Shown here: piece after piece, positions 1 through 12,898 of the stretch
How positions within the stretch are numbered: position 1 is the first letter of the stretch
Layout: each line of letters opens with the position of its first letter
Source of the DNA: Echinococcus granulosus
Taxonomy: Eukaryota > Platyhelminthes > Cestoda > Cyclophyllidea > Taeniidae
Assembly: GCF_000524195.1 (NCBI RefSeq)
Contig: NW_020170526.1
Span: 14,721 to 78,720 of the forward strand
Direction: 5' to 3'
DNA: 64,000 bases
Notes under the pieces: generated by a model
What the model was told of the DNA's origin: nothing
What the model saw: only the letters and a program-made list of their open reading frames with translations
The model's database searches: none
Program-made: the position numbers and the translations under genes

Positions 1-67
1 GCACAAAGTGGACTAGATAAAGTAAATTACCAAACACAAGCAAATATCTTTCCTCTTTTATCAAGAT

Positions 68-297
68 TTAATGGTTATTGCCACTTTTCCACCTTATAGG
101 GTGTGTAAGGGATTGCTTTGTATCGGTCGCGAGTGTTATTTGACTACGTATTTCGCATTGCCGTATTGTCATTTCCTCCGGCCCAACTTTCACCTCTACT
201 ATTGCAACTATCGAAGGGTCGCTTGCCCTATGTTCTGGTAACACTTTGAGATCTGTATACAAGAAACCGCCTACCTCACCTTTTTTGTACGAACCTC
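68..297 (-). CDS. Coding-like terminal exon, unidentified protein
   Basis: An open frame of 75 codons ends in TAA and is preceded by a T-rich tract and an AG at 299-298, so it reads as a last exon entered in phase 1. The product contains GGFLYTDLKVLPEH and a charged stretch VEVKVGPEEMTIRQCEIR, a composition unlike random AT-rich intron translation. I do not recognise the family. No partner exon was found upstream on the minus strand between 298 and 4491, although the ORF at 621-836 (MAKSRITLLTSADKP) lies on the same strand. A GT-bearing AAAAAAG/gtgagg near the 5' end could shorten the exon. It could also be chance. Confidence 0.35.
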
Positions 298-1834
298 CTA
301 AAATTACCAAAAAATCTGCAAGAGCATATTCGTGTCCATTGAAACTTCAGCCTAACGGAATGATGGATGAGAAATTTACAAAGTGTAAATTCGTCGCCAA
401 ATTGCCTAATTAAACCTTTTTGTCAAACTTTGGTGAGAACTGAAGCAAAACTAGATATTTGATATGGAATACTGCTGGAAAATACTTAATGGATAGGCAG
501 TTATGTGTCAATTTATGGCAATATGTCTGAGCTGGTCAACGAGGGTGATTGGTTGAACAGAGAGGCATATTTGGAAATGCATTTGGTTTTTAAAGTGCAG
601 TTGGGATTTTTACCGCCACACTAAACATCCGCTGTCTTACGAAATAATTCTTGCATAAGCACATGAATTAATAGTTTTTTTAGGTTCAATTCATCTACCC
701 TTCTTAAATAAGGCACAAGTATACCAATTCCACCCCTGAACTGCGGTTTGTCTGCAGAAGTCAATAGGGTAATCCTACTTTTGGCCATCGTTCGTTCCTG
801 CCTCACTTCTGTTCCCCAATTGTCTCTTTTATACAACTATTTGGCCTGTAAAAAGTGAAAGGGCAGTCCTAAGAAGAGGTGAAAATCACATGGAGAAATA
901 TCAGTAGGGGATATGGATGAAGTGGTATCTCCCCAACCTTCTTCCCTTCCACTAAGAAGTGTTAGTCTCATTACAAGTGTGATGTGCAGCATAAGATAAG
1001 GCATTGAGGTGTTTGCTCTTGCAAGAATTCAACATTCTTTCCACTGATTAATTAGCACTAGATGTCTTTTAAGGAATCCAGAAAACAAAACACTCCACTG
1101 TCACAAAAAATGAGGGCCTGGTTTTTCTGGAACGAAGTAGTGTGCGCCTCAGAGATGTGGACTGTGCAGTGAGTGGAGCCTGTGGGATACCAAAAGTAAA
1201 AAGGTCACTTCTCACTAATTCAGCCGGAAACCTATTAATGACCAAACAGTGCATCCTTTGCTTAGCTTTCGCGAAAATTGGGAGGAGTAAATGGGCAATC
1301 TTTGGAGCTCAGGGCCACTTCCTTTGCTTAGCTTCCACCAAGGCTTTACCAGTTAGTGTTTTCTAGCACACTGAAAATTGTTAGTAGTTGTTCTCCACAC
1401 TTTGATCTAAAATTATTTTTTTTATTCTTCACAAATTACAGCATGTCTTCATCCAGCGAGATACGCCAATAACAAATGAAAATTTTCAGTCATCTGTTAG
1501 ACTCGGTTGATGGGATTACAACCCATTTAGTTCCATCTATCATCCAGATAAAATGATGATGCGTTGGTGGCTATGCTAAGCTGTCATCATCACACAATTT
1601 CATAAGTAAACTTGCCGAACACTTGGAATGGCTCATTTTTTCCATGGGGTAGTGGTTCTAATTGCAAATACATTTTCAGTTTCCTTGGTAGGAACCCGAG
1701 AGATAATGGTGCTTCCAATATGAACAGTTCGACAAATAAATTGCGGATTTTTAAAGACAATTTTGTTAAATGAAGGGACAGATCTTGTAGTGGAATGGTG
1801 TTTAGTTTAACTGGGTAGTCAAATACATGGGCAT

Positions 1835-1985
1835 CTCTGCGGTATGGCCTTCAGACCGGGCTAGTGGACTCGCAGCTCTTTCGTACGCTGGTAGGTAATG
1901 TGCTCCTCCATACTGCGTGGACCCATTACCACTTCAGTGGAGATTCTGGAAGCCACATTTCCAAAGGGTATGTGCCTCATTTAAG
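1835..1985. repeat. Diverged dispersed repeat, copy 1
   Basis: This stretch contains CTGGTAGGTAATGTG followed by a segment with ACCCATTACCACTTCAGTGG. The same order of words, with substitutions, recurs at about 2285-2395 (CTGGTAGGTAATGTTTC, then CACACTAACTCTGCAGTGGC). The left part, GGTATGGCCTTCAGACCGGGCTAG, resembles segments at 39399-39440 and 39505-39560. It looks like an old dispersed element. No terminal repeats or coding capacity were seen. Confidence 0.45.
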
Positions 1986-2284
1986 TGAACAAATATGCAA
2001 AAGTTTGGAAAATTTTGGATTGCCATTAATTGTATGAGAAAACAAATAAGCCAACACAGAAATGTGTTAGACCCAAATTATGTTGCTTAACACGACGGCT
2101 ACTGATGTCACCAACGTAATTTATTCTTTATCATAAAATCACGTCTCTAAGGTATTGCTTGAGTTCAAGACAATAAAATCGGTTTAGGATGTTCCTGACC
2201 TGAAGGAAATTACTTCTTCCCTCCCGCTTTTAACATATTAAAATAATGAAAAAATTCCAGCCGCATTTGGGGTTTTTCCCTGAA

Positions 2285-2395
2285 ATCATAACTGCTAGCG
2301 TGGTAACTGGTAGGTAATGTTTCTATAAGATTTGCCCACACTAACTCTGCAGTGGCCTCTTCAAAAGCGATACACCGGCTTATCCTGCAGTACAG
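2285..2395. repeat. Diverged dispersed repeat, copy 2
   Basis: It shares CTGGTAGGTAATGT and the following CACT..GCAGTGGC..TTC order with the copy at 1835-1985. Read on the minus strand it gives a short open frame (2210-2407), which I treat as repeat-derived rather than a gene. Confidence 0.4.
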
Positions 2396-4491
2396 CACCA
2401 ATGACAATCATGACTTGTAAAGGCACTGTCACCTAGTCATAGGTTTTGACAGCCAAGTGCTTAGCTCAAGCCATCTAGATATAGGCTATGATGACTTTCA
2501 GAAATTTCTCCTTTAATCCCAAATTAAAATAAGAAGGGTCCATAATTGACCAATGAAATGCACTTGAGTCCATCTTCAATTTGAAGCTGAATGCTTTAGA
2601 CAGTCGGCTGTGGAGAACACTCAACTTAGGATAATGAGTTAGAAAGAGGAAAAGTTAAATTTATTTCCACTTTAAATAGATAACCAGGCATTGTTTGCGT
2701 ATACGACAATTTCATCCTTTCGATAGTCCAATTAGACGCACTGAAAAGCATAATGTTTCACGTGGATAAATTCATTCAAACAAATTTTATTTACTGGTCT
2801 TAAATCGGCAGCAAAAATGCCAAAAGTACAGCGGCTAAGTTAATTGACCTTCAGCTTTCACATACTTCAAAGGTGGGTTAACTGATGGACGTTTGAGGCC
2901 TTACAATAAATAAAACTCTGCGTTTGAAAATGAATATGGTGTTGCGCCATGTGCTTTGCTCCCATAAAGTTGAACCACTGGGCAAGCTCAACTGCTCGAA
3001 ATATCTGCAAACTCAGAAAGCCACGCATTTCTTTTGTGGTTCGTCTGAAACATTCCAGAACATCGCAATACACCTCTTCTTGTTTGGTTGTTTAATAGAT
3101 AGACTTTAAATGTGATAGTAACGATAATGAGACCACGGCCAACCAAGATCCTCTAAGTACCCAAGAGTGGGACCACCCCGTGTCGACAGTAGTTATGTGG
3201 ACGCGCTCAGTGACTTTGTTTAGTTGTACAAGTCAACAACAAGGACATCAGTCGTTTGCAGTTCAACCTACGATGACTCGAAACTTGAAGGAATTTGCAA
3301 AACATATGCAATCGTTTGTATGGGTGCATTACAAAGCACATAGGGATGCACGCCAGAGTAGCAGTACGGTGGCCTTTTCTTGTGCTCCCTTCTACTCTTG
3401 CCATTTTAACCTTTAATTTCGCCTTGTTCATCCACGAGAAGGTCTATGAAATCAGATTGGCAGAGAAGTAGTTTCGCATCCTTATCCCCATCCCCTAATG
3501 ACAATATTTCCCCAAGTAATTACTACCCTCTCTAGGCCTTAGCGGCAGAATATCACGCGGCAAGTTGATGTGCAAAATAGACTGAACATTTGGGAAATTG
3601 AGGTGGGGGAGTAGCGTAGGCAACGCTGTGCCTCCATGTGATGCACAGCAGACTCAATGGTTCATTGAATTTTTCACTGAAGGTCCAAAAATTTTGTACG
3701 ACTAAACAACTAAGAATTACTTGATTTAACTCCAGTTAAAACAATTCAAGGGTGTGTAAAAAGTGCCTCTTCTTCTTTTTAGTACTCTTTTTTTTAAAAT
3801 GAGGTAAGACTAGTCAAGGAGTAAAAAAATAGCCATGCTCTTAAAACACAAGACGACCCGAGACCCCATACCGAAACACCAACCCGTGATGGGATACGCA
3901 CTCCAAGATGAGAGGAGGAGCGACATTACCACATCTGCGTCCTTGATATTTCCCTCCTGCTATTTCTGCAAGCGAGCATCAAGCTTTCTTGACATCGCAA
4001 TAGAAAAGGCGACTGGAATGAAGGCGGGATAGAAGAGAAGCACTCCCACATGCTTTCGTAGCCTATCGAGATTTTTATGCCTCGTCGGAGGAGATTTGCC
4101 GATCTCAGTATTTATTCCACTTGCTTAAATTCTATTTGAAAGAAGTAATTAAGCTTATTGCCTTATGCTACTCAATTGGATCAGTAGGAGTGATTACAGA
4201 CGACAAATCAGCAGTAAAGGAACCTCTTAGAAAGGCATGCGGAACCAGGCCCAAGAAGGGCAAAATTAGTTAATTTTTAATCCTCGAAAATTCAATCAAG
4301 GACAGCTGAGTCCCACATAAACAATTTCTGGCTTTAAACTTATCTACCACTTAAATTAATCAGCAGATTCGAAAGAGAACCAAAATCAAACAGGAGTGTT
4401 CATTAAAATCTTCTAAAATAATACGTTAACAAACATCAGTCGGAGGCAAAATTGGAACATGTGAAGGCAACTGAAGGAGCAGCCGTACTGC

Positions 4492-7400
4492 TCATTCAGT
4501 CGGCGTTCGCTCGTAAAAACGGCGATGCATCTCGTCGACGTGAGTCAAATAGTAGGTGCCCGGAAAAAAGCGCTTTTCGAGATCTTCTGTTGGATAATTA
4601 AGCGGCGCTGAAGGGAAGATGAAAATTACACATAGCTTTTGGCATTCTGCTGATAAATTTAAGCAGATTGGTTTCTGGTAGAATTTCCCTATGAAAGGTG
4701 ATTGGCACTCAGAACGAGTACTCGACAAGTGAATACTTCCCAAACTAATTGATCCAAAATCAAAGATGTTTTTGCATCAATGCCAACTTATCCCATCTTC
4801 CCGAGATTCGCCTCTTAGACAACTTTGATAAAAACACAGCAAAGTGATAGTAGATGCTGCCATTCCGTCACCAAGCTGGCACTGTTTTGTCCTATGCTAA
4901 CGGTCACCAATAACAAGTTCATTTTAAGACAAGCATGTCTTATTACGTCTTTAAAGACGACCCGGCCTCTACATTATTTGCAGCTGGAGGCAAACCCATC
5001 CTGATTTTGTTGGCAGAATACTAGGCTTAGGTACCACGGAGTGCACCGGTCGGGGATGGCCGAACTAAGGAGGAGATGCAGCGATATCACCCCGAAATAA
5101 TTTTACACGTCTTCATCAGAGATCACCCGACCACCACAACATTAACCCGCTAGGATGGCAAGGGAGAGAGACGTACCCTTGTCAACAGCTGCCTCACGAG
5201 CCTCAAGACCATCGCTGAAGCTCGCGTATGTGATGGGCGTGCGCTGCGCCAATCGATCGAAGGGGGAGTGCGAGGAGGCGCCAAAGATGGCCTCAACGTC
5301 AGCTGTTTCGGAGATCCGCAGGCTGAACATCGATGAAGTGTAGCCGGAACCGTAGGAGAACATCAGCACACGCCGACCACGCAAGTTGACCTCCGGCACT
5401 CTGTTTGATAGGAAATTAAGGGAGCCACTATTAATGATACTCAAGTCTGCACATAAGCAGAGGCACGCTTATGCATATCAGGCCTACTACCAGTAGATGC
5501 GACGGAATTTAATCGGCATCAAAACTCAAAGACAGTTGAGTAGAGCCAAATCCGGGCGCACGCACCAATGCTACCACGCAAGGAATAAGCAGATGAAGTG
5601 AAAAGATGGCAATTCTCCGGAATTGAAGTGATGTCCATACTCATACCTGATTATGAATAGAAGTACCTCTTGGTACGTGCAGGGACTACCATTACTACTT
5701 ATTAGAAATCGAGGTGTCAATGATACCCACATGAGATCATTAGCAGGGGTAAATCCGGACGCATGTACTACTGCTACCTAACAAATGATTGAAGAAAGGA
5801 TAGTCTTTTTTAACTGAGACGGGTACCACTGCTGAGAGTTGGCAGGAACAAGTTCGAGAGGTAAAACAGAGAAGTTAGTATGAGAGGAGACAGGTAACTG
5901 AAGAGATTAGGCGAGACTTAACCACAGCAGATATGATCTCTGTCAATCTTGGCAAACACTTCTGTGGTTTCCCTACTGCTTAAGCCGAGAAAGCGGTTAA
6001 GCAGGGAATCACTAAATGCTGAAAATTCAGAGTAGATTGAGAATAAAGCCACCAAAAAAGTAAAATCAGTAGCCGATTCTAAATAGGTAAAGGCGTTAGG
6101 AAGAGGAAGCGGAGAAAAGTGAAGAACAGATACTTAAGGGGGAAATAAGGATAAACTTACGAGCACGCGAGAGAAATGAGACAGGCATAGAGCGAGGCGG
6201 TATACATGTTGCCCACCTCACTAGTGATGCGCAGGCCAGGAGCAACCTTGAGGTCGAATAGGGCGCGCGAAGCGGACAAACAGGCTTCGTCCACCGTTCG
6301 CGATATCTGCGTGCTGTAAGAATGGGAAAAGACGTGATTAATGAAAATCCTACAGATAACTGGGAATGAGTTATCCATATGCATGTCATCGAGTGTATTC
6401 AATAGGAAGATAGAGGTGATAGAACCTAGCGCTGCTGAACAGAAAAATAAGTAGATAATAGGGATATTTCAGACGGTTCTTTTTATAAAAAAGTCGTAAC
6501 AAGGCGTCATTTCTACTGACTTCCCGGTTATTCCATCATGCAAAGTTAATAGCTTTCTTCTAATGTAACCAGTCATCTACTTTTGTTAACCAAACATTCT
6601 TCCTACTAACTCCTCCAAGCATACAAGCTATTAAAGTCAAAACAATCGGACCTGAATATAAACAACACAGCTAAGGGACGCTAACAATGACGCAAATGCA
6701 AATGCTAAATAGGTAGGAAGTCACACCAGGCCACAAAAAAAACCCGGACGTAACCGCGAAAGGAAGCGTGAAAACACAAACCTATCAGCCTCGTTGGCAA
6801 GTGGAGCTAGCTCACGGACCAGCGCACTTTCGTCCGTTGCTCCAGCGTTGTGGAACTCGCTGGCGCTGTTGTTTACGCCCGCCTTAGTCGTTGGCGCCGC
6901 TGTCGGTGCCTCCGTTGCAACCCGTCCTGTCGTCACTGCAGTCTTGACGTCCTGCAACACCATCCAACCGAAGGACTTGGCAACCAAACGATAGAAAGGA
7001 GAGTGAAAGCACACAAAGTCGATGGGAAATTCGCATTTGCTCCGATCGCCGATCACTCGGACCTTGCGACCTATGGGGGAGGGCTTAGTAAAAGAAACTG
7101 ACTTACGTACCAGTGAATTTTTCTACTTTCTCGCGATAGAGGCGGTAGCAAGAGAGCACAGCCTCCTTGTAGCAAGTGATACTCAGCTTTCCATCCACCT
7201 CAGGAAAGATGGATTTCATTACGGGCTTGCAAAAATCGTAGCGGTGACGCATTGCACACACACGGAGGCCTAGAGTATGAATAAAGAGCTGGTAGGCAAT
7301 TTATGAAAATGAGTGTTTATTTAATGAACCGAAAAGTACCACGAAAATTACCAAAATTAACCATGAAAAAATGTCACAAAGGATACACGATTTGATGGAA

Positions 7401-9571
7401 TAATGACTTCATATGCCGGCAAACTTTTTGAATGAAATCAAATGCTTCCACTGCCAAAGACCATAAAATGACCGGATTAAAGTTGTGGGTTGCCAATGAT
7501 GGGGAATAAACATCTTCTAACTACTGTAACAAAAACCGCAAAACTGATTAGAGAATGCACCTAAATCTATCCAGAAACGCAATTAGGTCTTCGGAAAGCT
7601 CGCTGGCACAAGCATTCCTTGTTCCCTTGTTATGACCTTAGGTCAGGGGAACGATGTTATAGACGGAGAAAAGAATCTGTAACCGCCACCATGCGCAATT
7701 TTCATATTAAAGCTTGGGTTAGAGGAGGTGACCCCTAGAAAAGCTAGACAGGTTATCCCACTCAAAGCCATGAAGGATCTAGCCTATGATTAGAACCGGT
7801 AAAAATAAAACTCATTTGTGCTGGCTGTTATTTTTCAAAAAAACCCAAATTTCGGAAGTATTCAGAATTTAAGAACCCACTAATCATCGGCCATTTGTCT
7901 ACATCCCACAGATGGAAAAATAATGGTCAGAGATCCCGGCAATCTACCAAAGACTAGACGAATTTTTACTCACTTTGTTATTACGGGAGCTTCCGACTTG
8001 GAGCTAAGGCAACACGCCCTTAAATAAAACAGGGTGAGCTGTCTCTCCAAGTGTTTATTTTGCTTCCAAAATCTTCCTTTGAAAACAATAGAAAGGCTAA
8101 CAGAAAGCACTCACAAGTCCATGAATTTTACGCATATTTTTGTGTAACTAACAAGACACCAAAAAGGAATTATTTGGTAAGAAACAATATCTCACAGCTG
8201 TCTAACCAAGAACAGCAATAAATGCGGTTTTGTAAGAAGTTTAAAGTGAGTTTCAATAGCCCGAAACTTGAAAATTTGGGTTAAATTGCAGCTTAAAAAG
8301 CACGGTTTATCTAAACGAGGTAAAGTTAAAGAACGAGTCTTCCGGCAGCGAATTAGAAGAACAGGAATGCTGACGAACCTGAATCGACAACAAGGGGAGC
8401 ATTGGGTCCCAAAAGAATGGCGACAGCACCAGCACCACCGGTTGGTTGGGTTGCGGCAGTCAAGTACGTCGCGATGTCCGCTGCCACTACCAGAGCCAAT
8501 CGGCCTGTGAAAATAGAAGAAAACGGCCTTTATGTTACCCATGGAAACTTTTGCACAGTATCAGTGACCAATAAAACTTGGCCAGATACCACAACACCGA
8601 TTTTAGCCCAAATTTAAAGAACTATAAGAAATGATATCAGTGTGACGAAAAAGGTGGGTAAATAAACTGACCATCGCATGAAGAGGACTCAAGCCAATTA
8701 ATGGCATTAAAGAGAGCGGCAGTGCCACCGTAGCAAGCACTTTTGACGTCAATTCCAGCCAAATCGAAGTTTCCAGACTCCTCGAATAACACCATAAGGT
8801 GGCTTTTGATTGATTTCGACTTATCCACTAGGGTTTCTGATCCAACCTTTGAGGGACGAAACACGGATCGCAAACAATAACAGATGGTGTCGCTACATTA
8901 GTGTTACCTTTGAGAATAAATCGGTGAGGGCTATAATAACACAAATCAAGCCATCAACAAAAAATGATAGTGGGCTCCAATCACCGCTCTTAATGCCTTT
9001 CCTCATAAGCGTCTGTAGAGTAGAAACTCAAATTTACAAAGTCCAAAAAGTGGCGAGGTGAGATAGTAATTCAGTAATGTTTATAAAGCGTTAAAAACCA
9101 CAACATACGAGATAAAGCACACGATATAAAATACCACATCAATATGGATCCCACAAACAGTGAAAATAAAAAATCCCTCTGTGCCGCACACAAAGAATCC
9201 AAAGGGAAATAACATTCGAATGAATCATGTATAAATCAAGAAGAATGATCGACTCAAAGTGATAAAAGTCGTTAATAAGTTCCAGCGTCTAGGATACGAC
9301 AACAAGACGAGGTCCGAAAAAAAAACATAAAATTCACCTCTAGAAAGCCAACTTTTGTCAAATCAAGCTCAATGCGCTCAATTAAGCGCTTAGTGACAGT
9401 AAGAGAAAGAGAAACGACATCCTCAGCTTCATCACAAATAGCCATTGACATCTGGCCAAGACCTTTGGTGTATTTCTCAGGAAAACCATAATGTTCCTCA
9501 ATGGCGGTTTGTGGAATGTATGTCCTCGGAAAATAAACCTCCGCAGCTAGAATTCCTATATCCTTCTGCAT
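4492..9571 (-). CDS. HMGCS1: Hydroxymethylglutaryl-CoA synthase (HMGCS1-like)
   Basis: This enzyme condenses acetyl-CoA and acetoacetyl-CoA into HMG-CoA, the entry step of the mevalonate pathway. Eight exons are visible: 9571-9338, 8846-8672, 8504-8379, 7267-7111, 7070-6782, 6313-6161, 5400-5177 and 4607-4492, giving about 490 residues, normal for the family. The conserved parts appear in order: start [15 protein letters not shown], catalytic Glu region LEVGSET across the first junction, catalytic Cys in [27 protein letters not shown] and VDGKLSI, catalytic His in [28 protein letters not shown], and the C-terminal [18 protein letters not shown] before TGA. Every junction keeps phase except exon 3 to exon 4, where a strong phase-1 donor (TCAG/gttcgt) meets a phase-0 acceptor (ctag/GCC). 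A small unseen exon or a sequence error is likely there. No mitochondrial leader is visible. Parasitic flatworms keep this pathway for isoprenoids although they lack de novo sterol synthesis (family knowledge). Confidence 0.93.
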
Positions 9572-9861
9572 CTTGCGACGACACGTGCAACAGAAGTACT
9601 CAGCAGGCAGAATAAGTCACTTATGTAGGTCCAAGGTAATTCGAGGTCATCTCAGCAAAATTTGAATTTGCCGGAAAGTAGATAAATCCTAGTGGGTAAG
9701 CAAATACATTGCATTTTTTCCATTATTGTAATTTAAACTTTTGAAAGAATAAGCACCTTCTATTGGAGCATGAAGTGATGCGAATGCATGTCTCTTTCCT
9801 ATTGGTTAATGAATTTGCGACCCAGGATTGTGCTTTTTTAACTTATTCGTCCACATTCGCG
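9572..9861. promoter_or_regulatory. Shared intergenic region of a head-to-head gene pair
   Basis: Only 290 bp separate the HMG-CoA synthase ATG on the minus strand from the MPHOSPH6 ATG on the plus strand, so this stretch must hold both 5' UTRs and both promoters. The half nearer MPHOSPH6 is strongly AT-rich. No clear TATA box position could be assigned. A bidirectional promoter is inferred from the spacing. Confidence 0.5.
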
Positions 9862-10977
9862 ATGGAATCTGACATGGAGATATCGAAACTTGATATTTCC
9901 AAGAACCTTCTGCAGATGAACTTTATGAAACGGACTCTCATTGCACTAGAAAGGCTTAAAAAGCCAGATAAAAGAGAGGAACTGCCCTCTGTGGCAGATT
10001 TCCAGTTCTCAATGCCACGATCCGTTGTAGACGTCCTAAGTCAGCGGCTAGAAGCTATATCGAGGCGGTTGGTAGTCCATATTTCTATCTTTTAATTTGT
10101 TGGTGTTGCTGGACTTTTTCCTCCCTGAGTTATCGTTTTAAGCCATCCCTTTGGCTTTTCTGGGGGAGGTTTTTTTGTTTTATTCATAGCATTCAAGAGA
10201 AGCCTGACAGTGTATTCCACCACCCTTTTTAAGAGAATAGCCCACCGTCTTTTCCTAATTCATAATTTTCACTAAAAATTGAATCTTTTCAAATTGTACA
10301 CTTAAAATATCTTGGGATGCTGTGCTTAGTTGAATTCGCTGGTCTATTTTCGCTTTGAAATGTGGTTGTTCCAAAAGTTGGGGATATTTGTTTGGAGGTC
10401 CGATTGTCCTCGATGGATTCACGAGACATGCGAGTCTGGAAAATGCTCTACTGTTGCAACATATGGTAGGGGTTGGGATCTATGTCACAAGCGTGCATTT
10501 GGAGTCTTGTGATATTCAGGGATGCTGTACGACAACCTGCGGAGTTGTAGTAACTGTTGTTTTGTTTTAGTGGAAAAGGGTACACGAATCATCTCCACGG
10601 TTAATCATGATACCTTGATCTTTAGTTTTTCATAAATATCTTTCTACTTAAATTACAGACCAGTAGTGCGCCACGTGCCAGGCCGCATCGGTGTTGCAAA
10701 TTTCGGATTGCGTGCCAGTTACGGCGGTTTCAATTCTTACCTCTCCGAAAAATCAAATTCTAATTCGACAGCTCTAGTAAAAGAAGGAGAGGAGAAAAAG
10801 AAAGGAAAAAACGTCGGAACCCGGAGAAGACCTTCTGACCACCGTTCCCCCTCCAACCGCAAGAGAAAGTCCCATGGTAAGTCGCGTCAGTACCGGTCCA
10901 ATCACTGCATGTTTCTCTTTGCAGCTGAGTACTCCCCTGCACCGGCTAAGAGAACTAATAGGAAACACTCGCCATGA
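9862..10977 (+). CDS. MPHOSPH6: M-phase phosphoprotein 6, nuclear exosome cofactor
   Basis: MPHOSPH6 links the nuclear RNA exosome to its helicase and helps 5.8S rRNA 3'-end processing (family knowledge). The signature is SKNLLQMNFMKR, close to human SKNLLRMKFMQR near the N-terminus, followed in the second exon by GRIGVANFGLRASYGGFN, matching the family's GR-x-SFRGFN element. The tail is basic (KKKGKNVGTRRRPSDHR) as expected. Proposed exons are 9862-10067, 10659-10876 and 10925-10977. They sum to 477 nt, or 158 residues, against 160 in human. I chose the ATG at 9862 because the family motif starts about 12 residues later; an upstream in-frame ATG at 9763 is possible. The second intron is only 48 nt, is a multiple of three and has no in-frame stop, so its retention would not break the frame. 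The first donor (GGCG/gttggt) is weak and was chosen by phase. Confidence 0.75.
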
Positions 10978-12898
10978 ACTTGTCTTTCTTATTTGTGTAT
11001 TAGCACAGCTGCTCGTCAGTGCTGGTTACGCTCAAATCAGTTTGCCCATATTTGAGCACCTCAGAGTGCCACTTTGTCTCTGTATGAGACTTATGACCCA
11101 CTGCTTTTCGTAACAATAAAAGGCCTCCATCACGTTTTACAGAATTCAGGCGATGAGCCTTTATCAACCGTGGTGACACGCGACCGCTCCCCATAAATAA
11201 TCACATTTTGCTGTGGGGTCTAAGACTGCAAAGTAGGAGGCATCTGTTGAAATCGTTTGCACCACCGTTAGTTGCTGCACGTAATTCACATCCCCACGTG
11301 CCATTACAAGGCAGCTAGTACAGGGTTTTCGCGTACCTCACTCCTGTGGCAAACAAATTAGCGCGACACAGAGATTGTTGCTTGCATAATGACCCCGCAC
11401 ATTTTTAACGCAGGTACCAGCCCATTTACGCAGAAGTCCATCTAGTGATTCTTCGGTTATCATTAGGGTACCCAAACGTAGAGTCTACTAATAGTTTTTA
11501 GATCTACTAACGCTACTGCCATAAGTCATGCTTTGAGAACCAAATACAAGCAGGTTCGATGGCTTGTCAGGTCATTATGTAAATCGAAACGAATACAAAA
11601 GGACTAACAAGATGGAAGTATAACTCATAAGTTAAAAAAAGAAGCAGATCAAGATGTCACTAAATAAATGTTGAGTAAGTCGCTGATGGTTACGATGTTA
11701 ATAGTTACGACGATGCGGAAGGCAATATCCGCGAGGTTACGCCGAAACGTTGACTGGAGCAAAAGAGTTTTCTGAGTCTTTAACTCGCACCGTCTGAGCA
11801 ACTGGAATTAGGAACTGAAACAAAGAAATCCAGATAAAATGAGCACGGTGCAAGACCCCATCGCTATCCAATAGTATGATTTTGTACGTCCATAGAACAG
11901 CGCAAAACCTAGACAATATGGCAGTGTGGAAGCATTAAATTGCGCCAATTTCCGGATTCTTTGTCAAAGAAGTGGTTCAGGCAAGCTATTTACTAACATG
12001 GAGGTACGGTATCCAGTTCCGATCATAAAATTTGCGACTAACAGTCAAAAGACACCCTCCCACGTACAACAGCATGAGTCATGTGGTGCTATAAAGATGG
12101 GTAAGAGAATGGGCCCGATGGTGATTGCATATGTTCATTGAAAATCTCACGATAGGCGGTCATACGTGTGAGTCGCGGTTAAGCTGTCAAAAGAGGGTAA
12201 GCGAAATTCATTTCCATCATAAAAGTGGATTGGAAGATGAACTAGGAAGCACAAGATTACCTACGAGATTTATTGACCACATGTTTAACGGGCAGTGATC
12301 AAGCTGCGTGTAACTCGAATTAGGTGCAGAGCTTTTCCATGGAAAGCATTTTAAAGAGCAACGTAGGATACCCCATTGTGTTTTGACAAGGTGGACTAGT
12401 TACAGCCACTCCCATGTTGCAACTGAGTGATCAAATTAGAGCTAATGCGGTGCATAGGCGATGCTGTTATTGCGATGGTTACTAGAGCGTTTAGCGGTAT
12501 CGTGATGATATCCACTGGACCTTACAAGCACTTTTCAGCCCCCAGTGGTTTGTATTGTAAAACAACAACAAGGAACTGCACACGCATTACCTTCTGCATC
12601 CTTATGATAAAGTTGCTTCCATACCTGTATACTTCGTCATGTCTTGGTGAAAACCGGCTCTATATTCGGCCATGAAAATACTTTTGCACTGTTTTATGCG
12701 GAATTAAATTCATAGACCTCGTTATAGTATCTTGGATCAATATAAGCGAGAAGGAATTGCCACTATATTACTCTACTGTAAAAGTTCGTTTGCAGAAGGG
12801 TTGCCTTAACAACGAAGCCTAAAACTATTAGGTCAATTTAAGGATTACTAGTGGAATAAACCAGCCATTTATGCAATGACACTGACTCCCAAAAGATT
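10978..12898. other. Convergent intergenic region, no supported gene
   Basis: About 1.9 kb between the 3' ends of MPHOSPH6 and the phospholipid phosphatase. Apart from the AATAAA at 11115 I see only short random-looking open frames, such as 11926-12141 and 12427-12675 on the plus strand, with no domain. Confidence 0.5.
11115..11120 (+). terminator. Poly(A) signal AATAAA for MPHOSPH6
   Basis: A canonical AATAAA lies 138 nt after the MPHOSPH6 stop codon, on the coding strand, in the expected place for cleavage and polyadenylation. Confidence 0.55.

Larger units (their letters stand above)
298..4491. other. Intergenic or intronic, no supported gene
   Basis: About 4.2 kb of AT-rich sequence. 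Short open frames are present on both strands but none shows a recognisable domain or paired splice sites. The minus-strand frame at 621-836 begins with a plausible ATG but has no identifiable product. Two diverged copies of a dispersed repeat lie at about 1835-1985 and 2285-2395. Confidence 0.5.
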
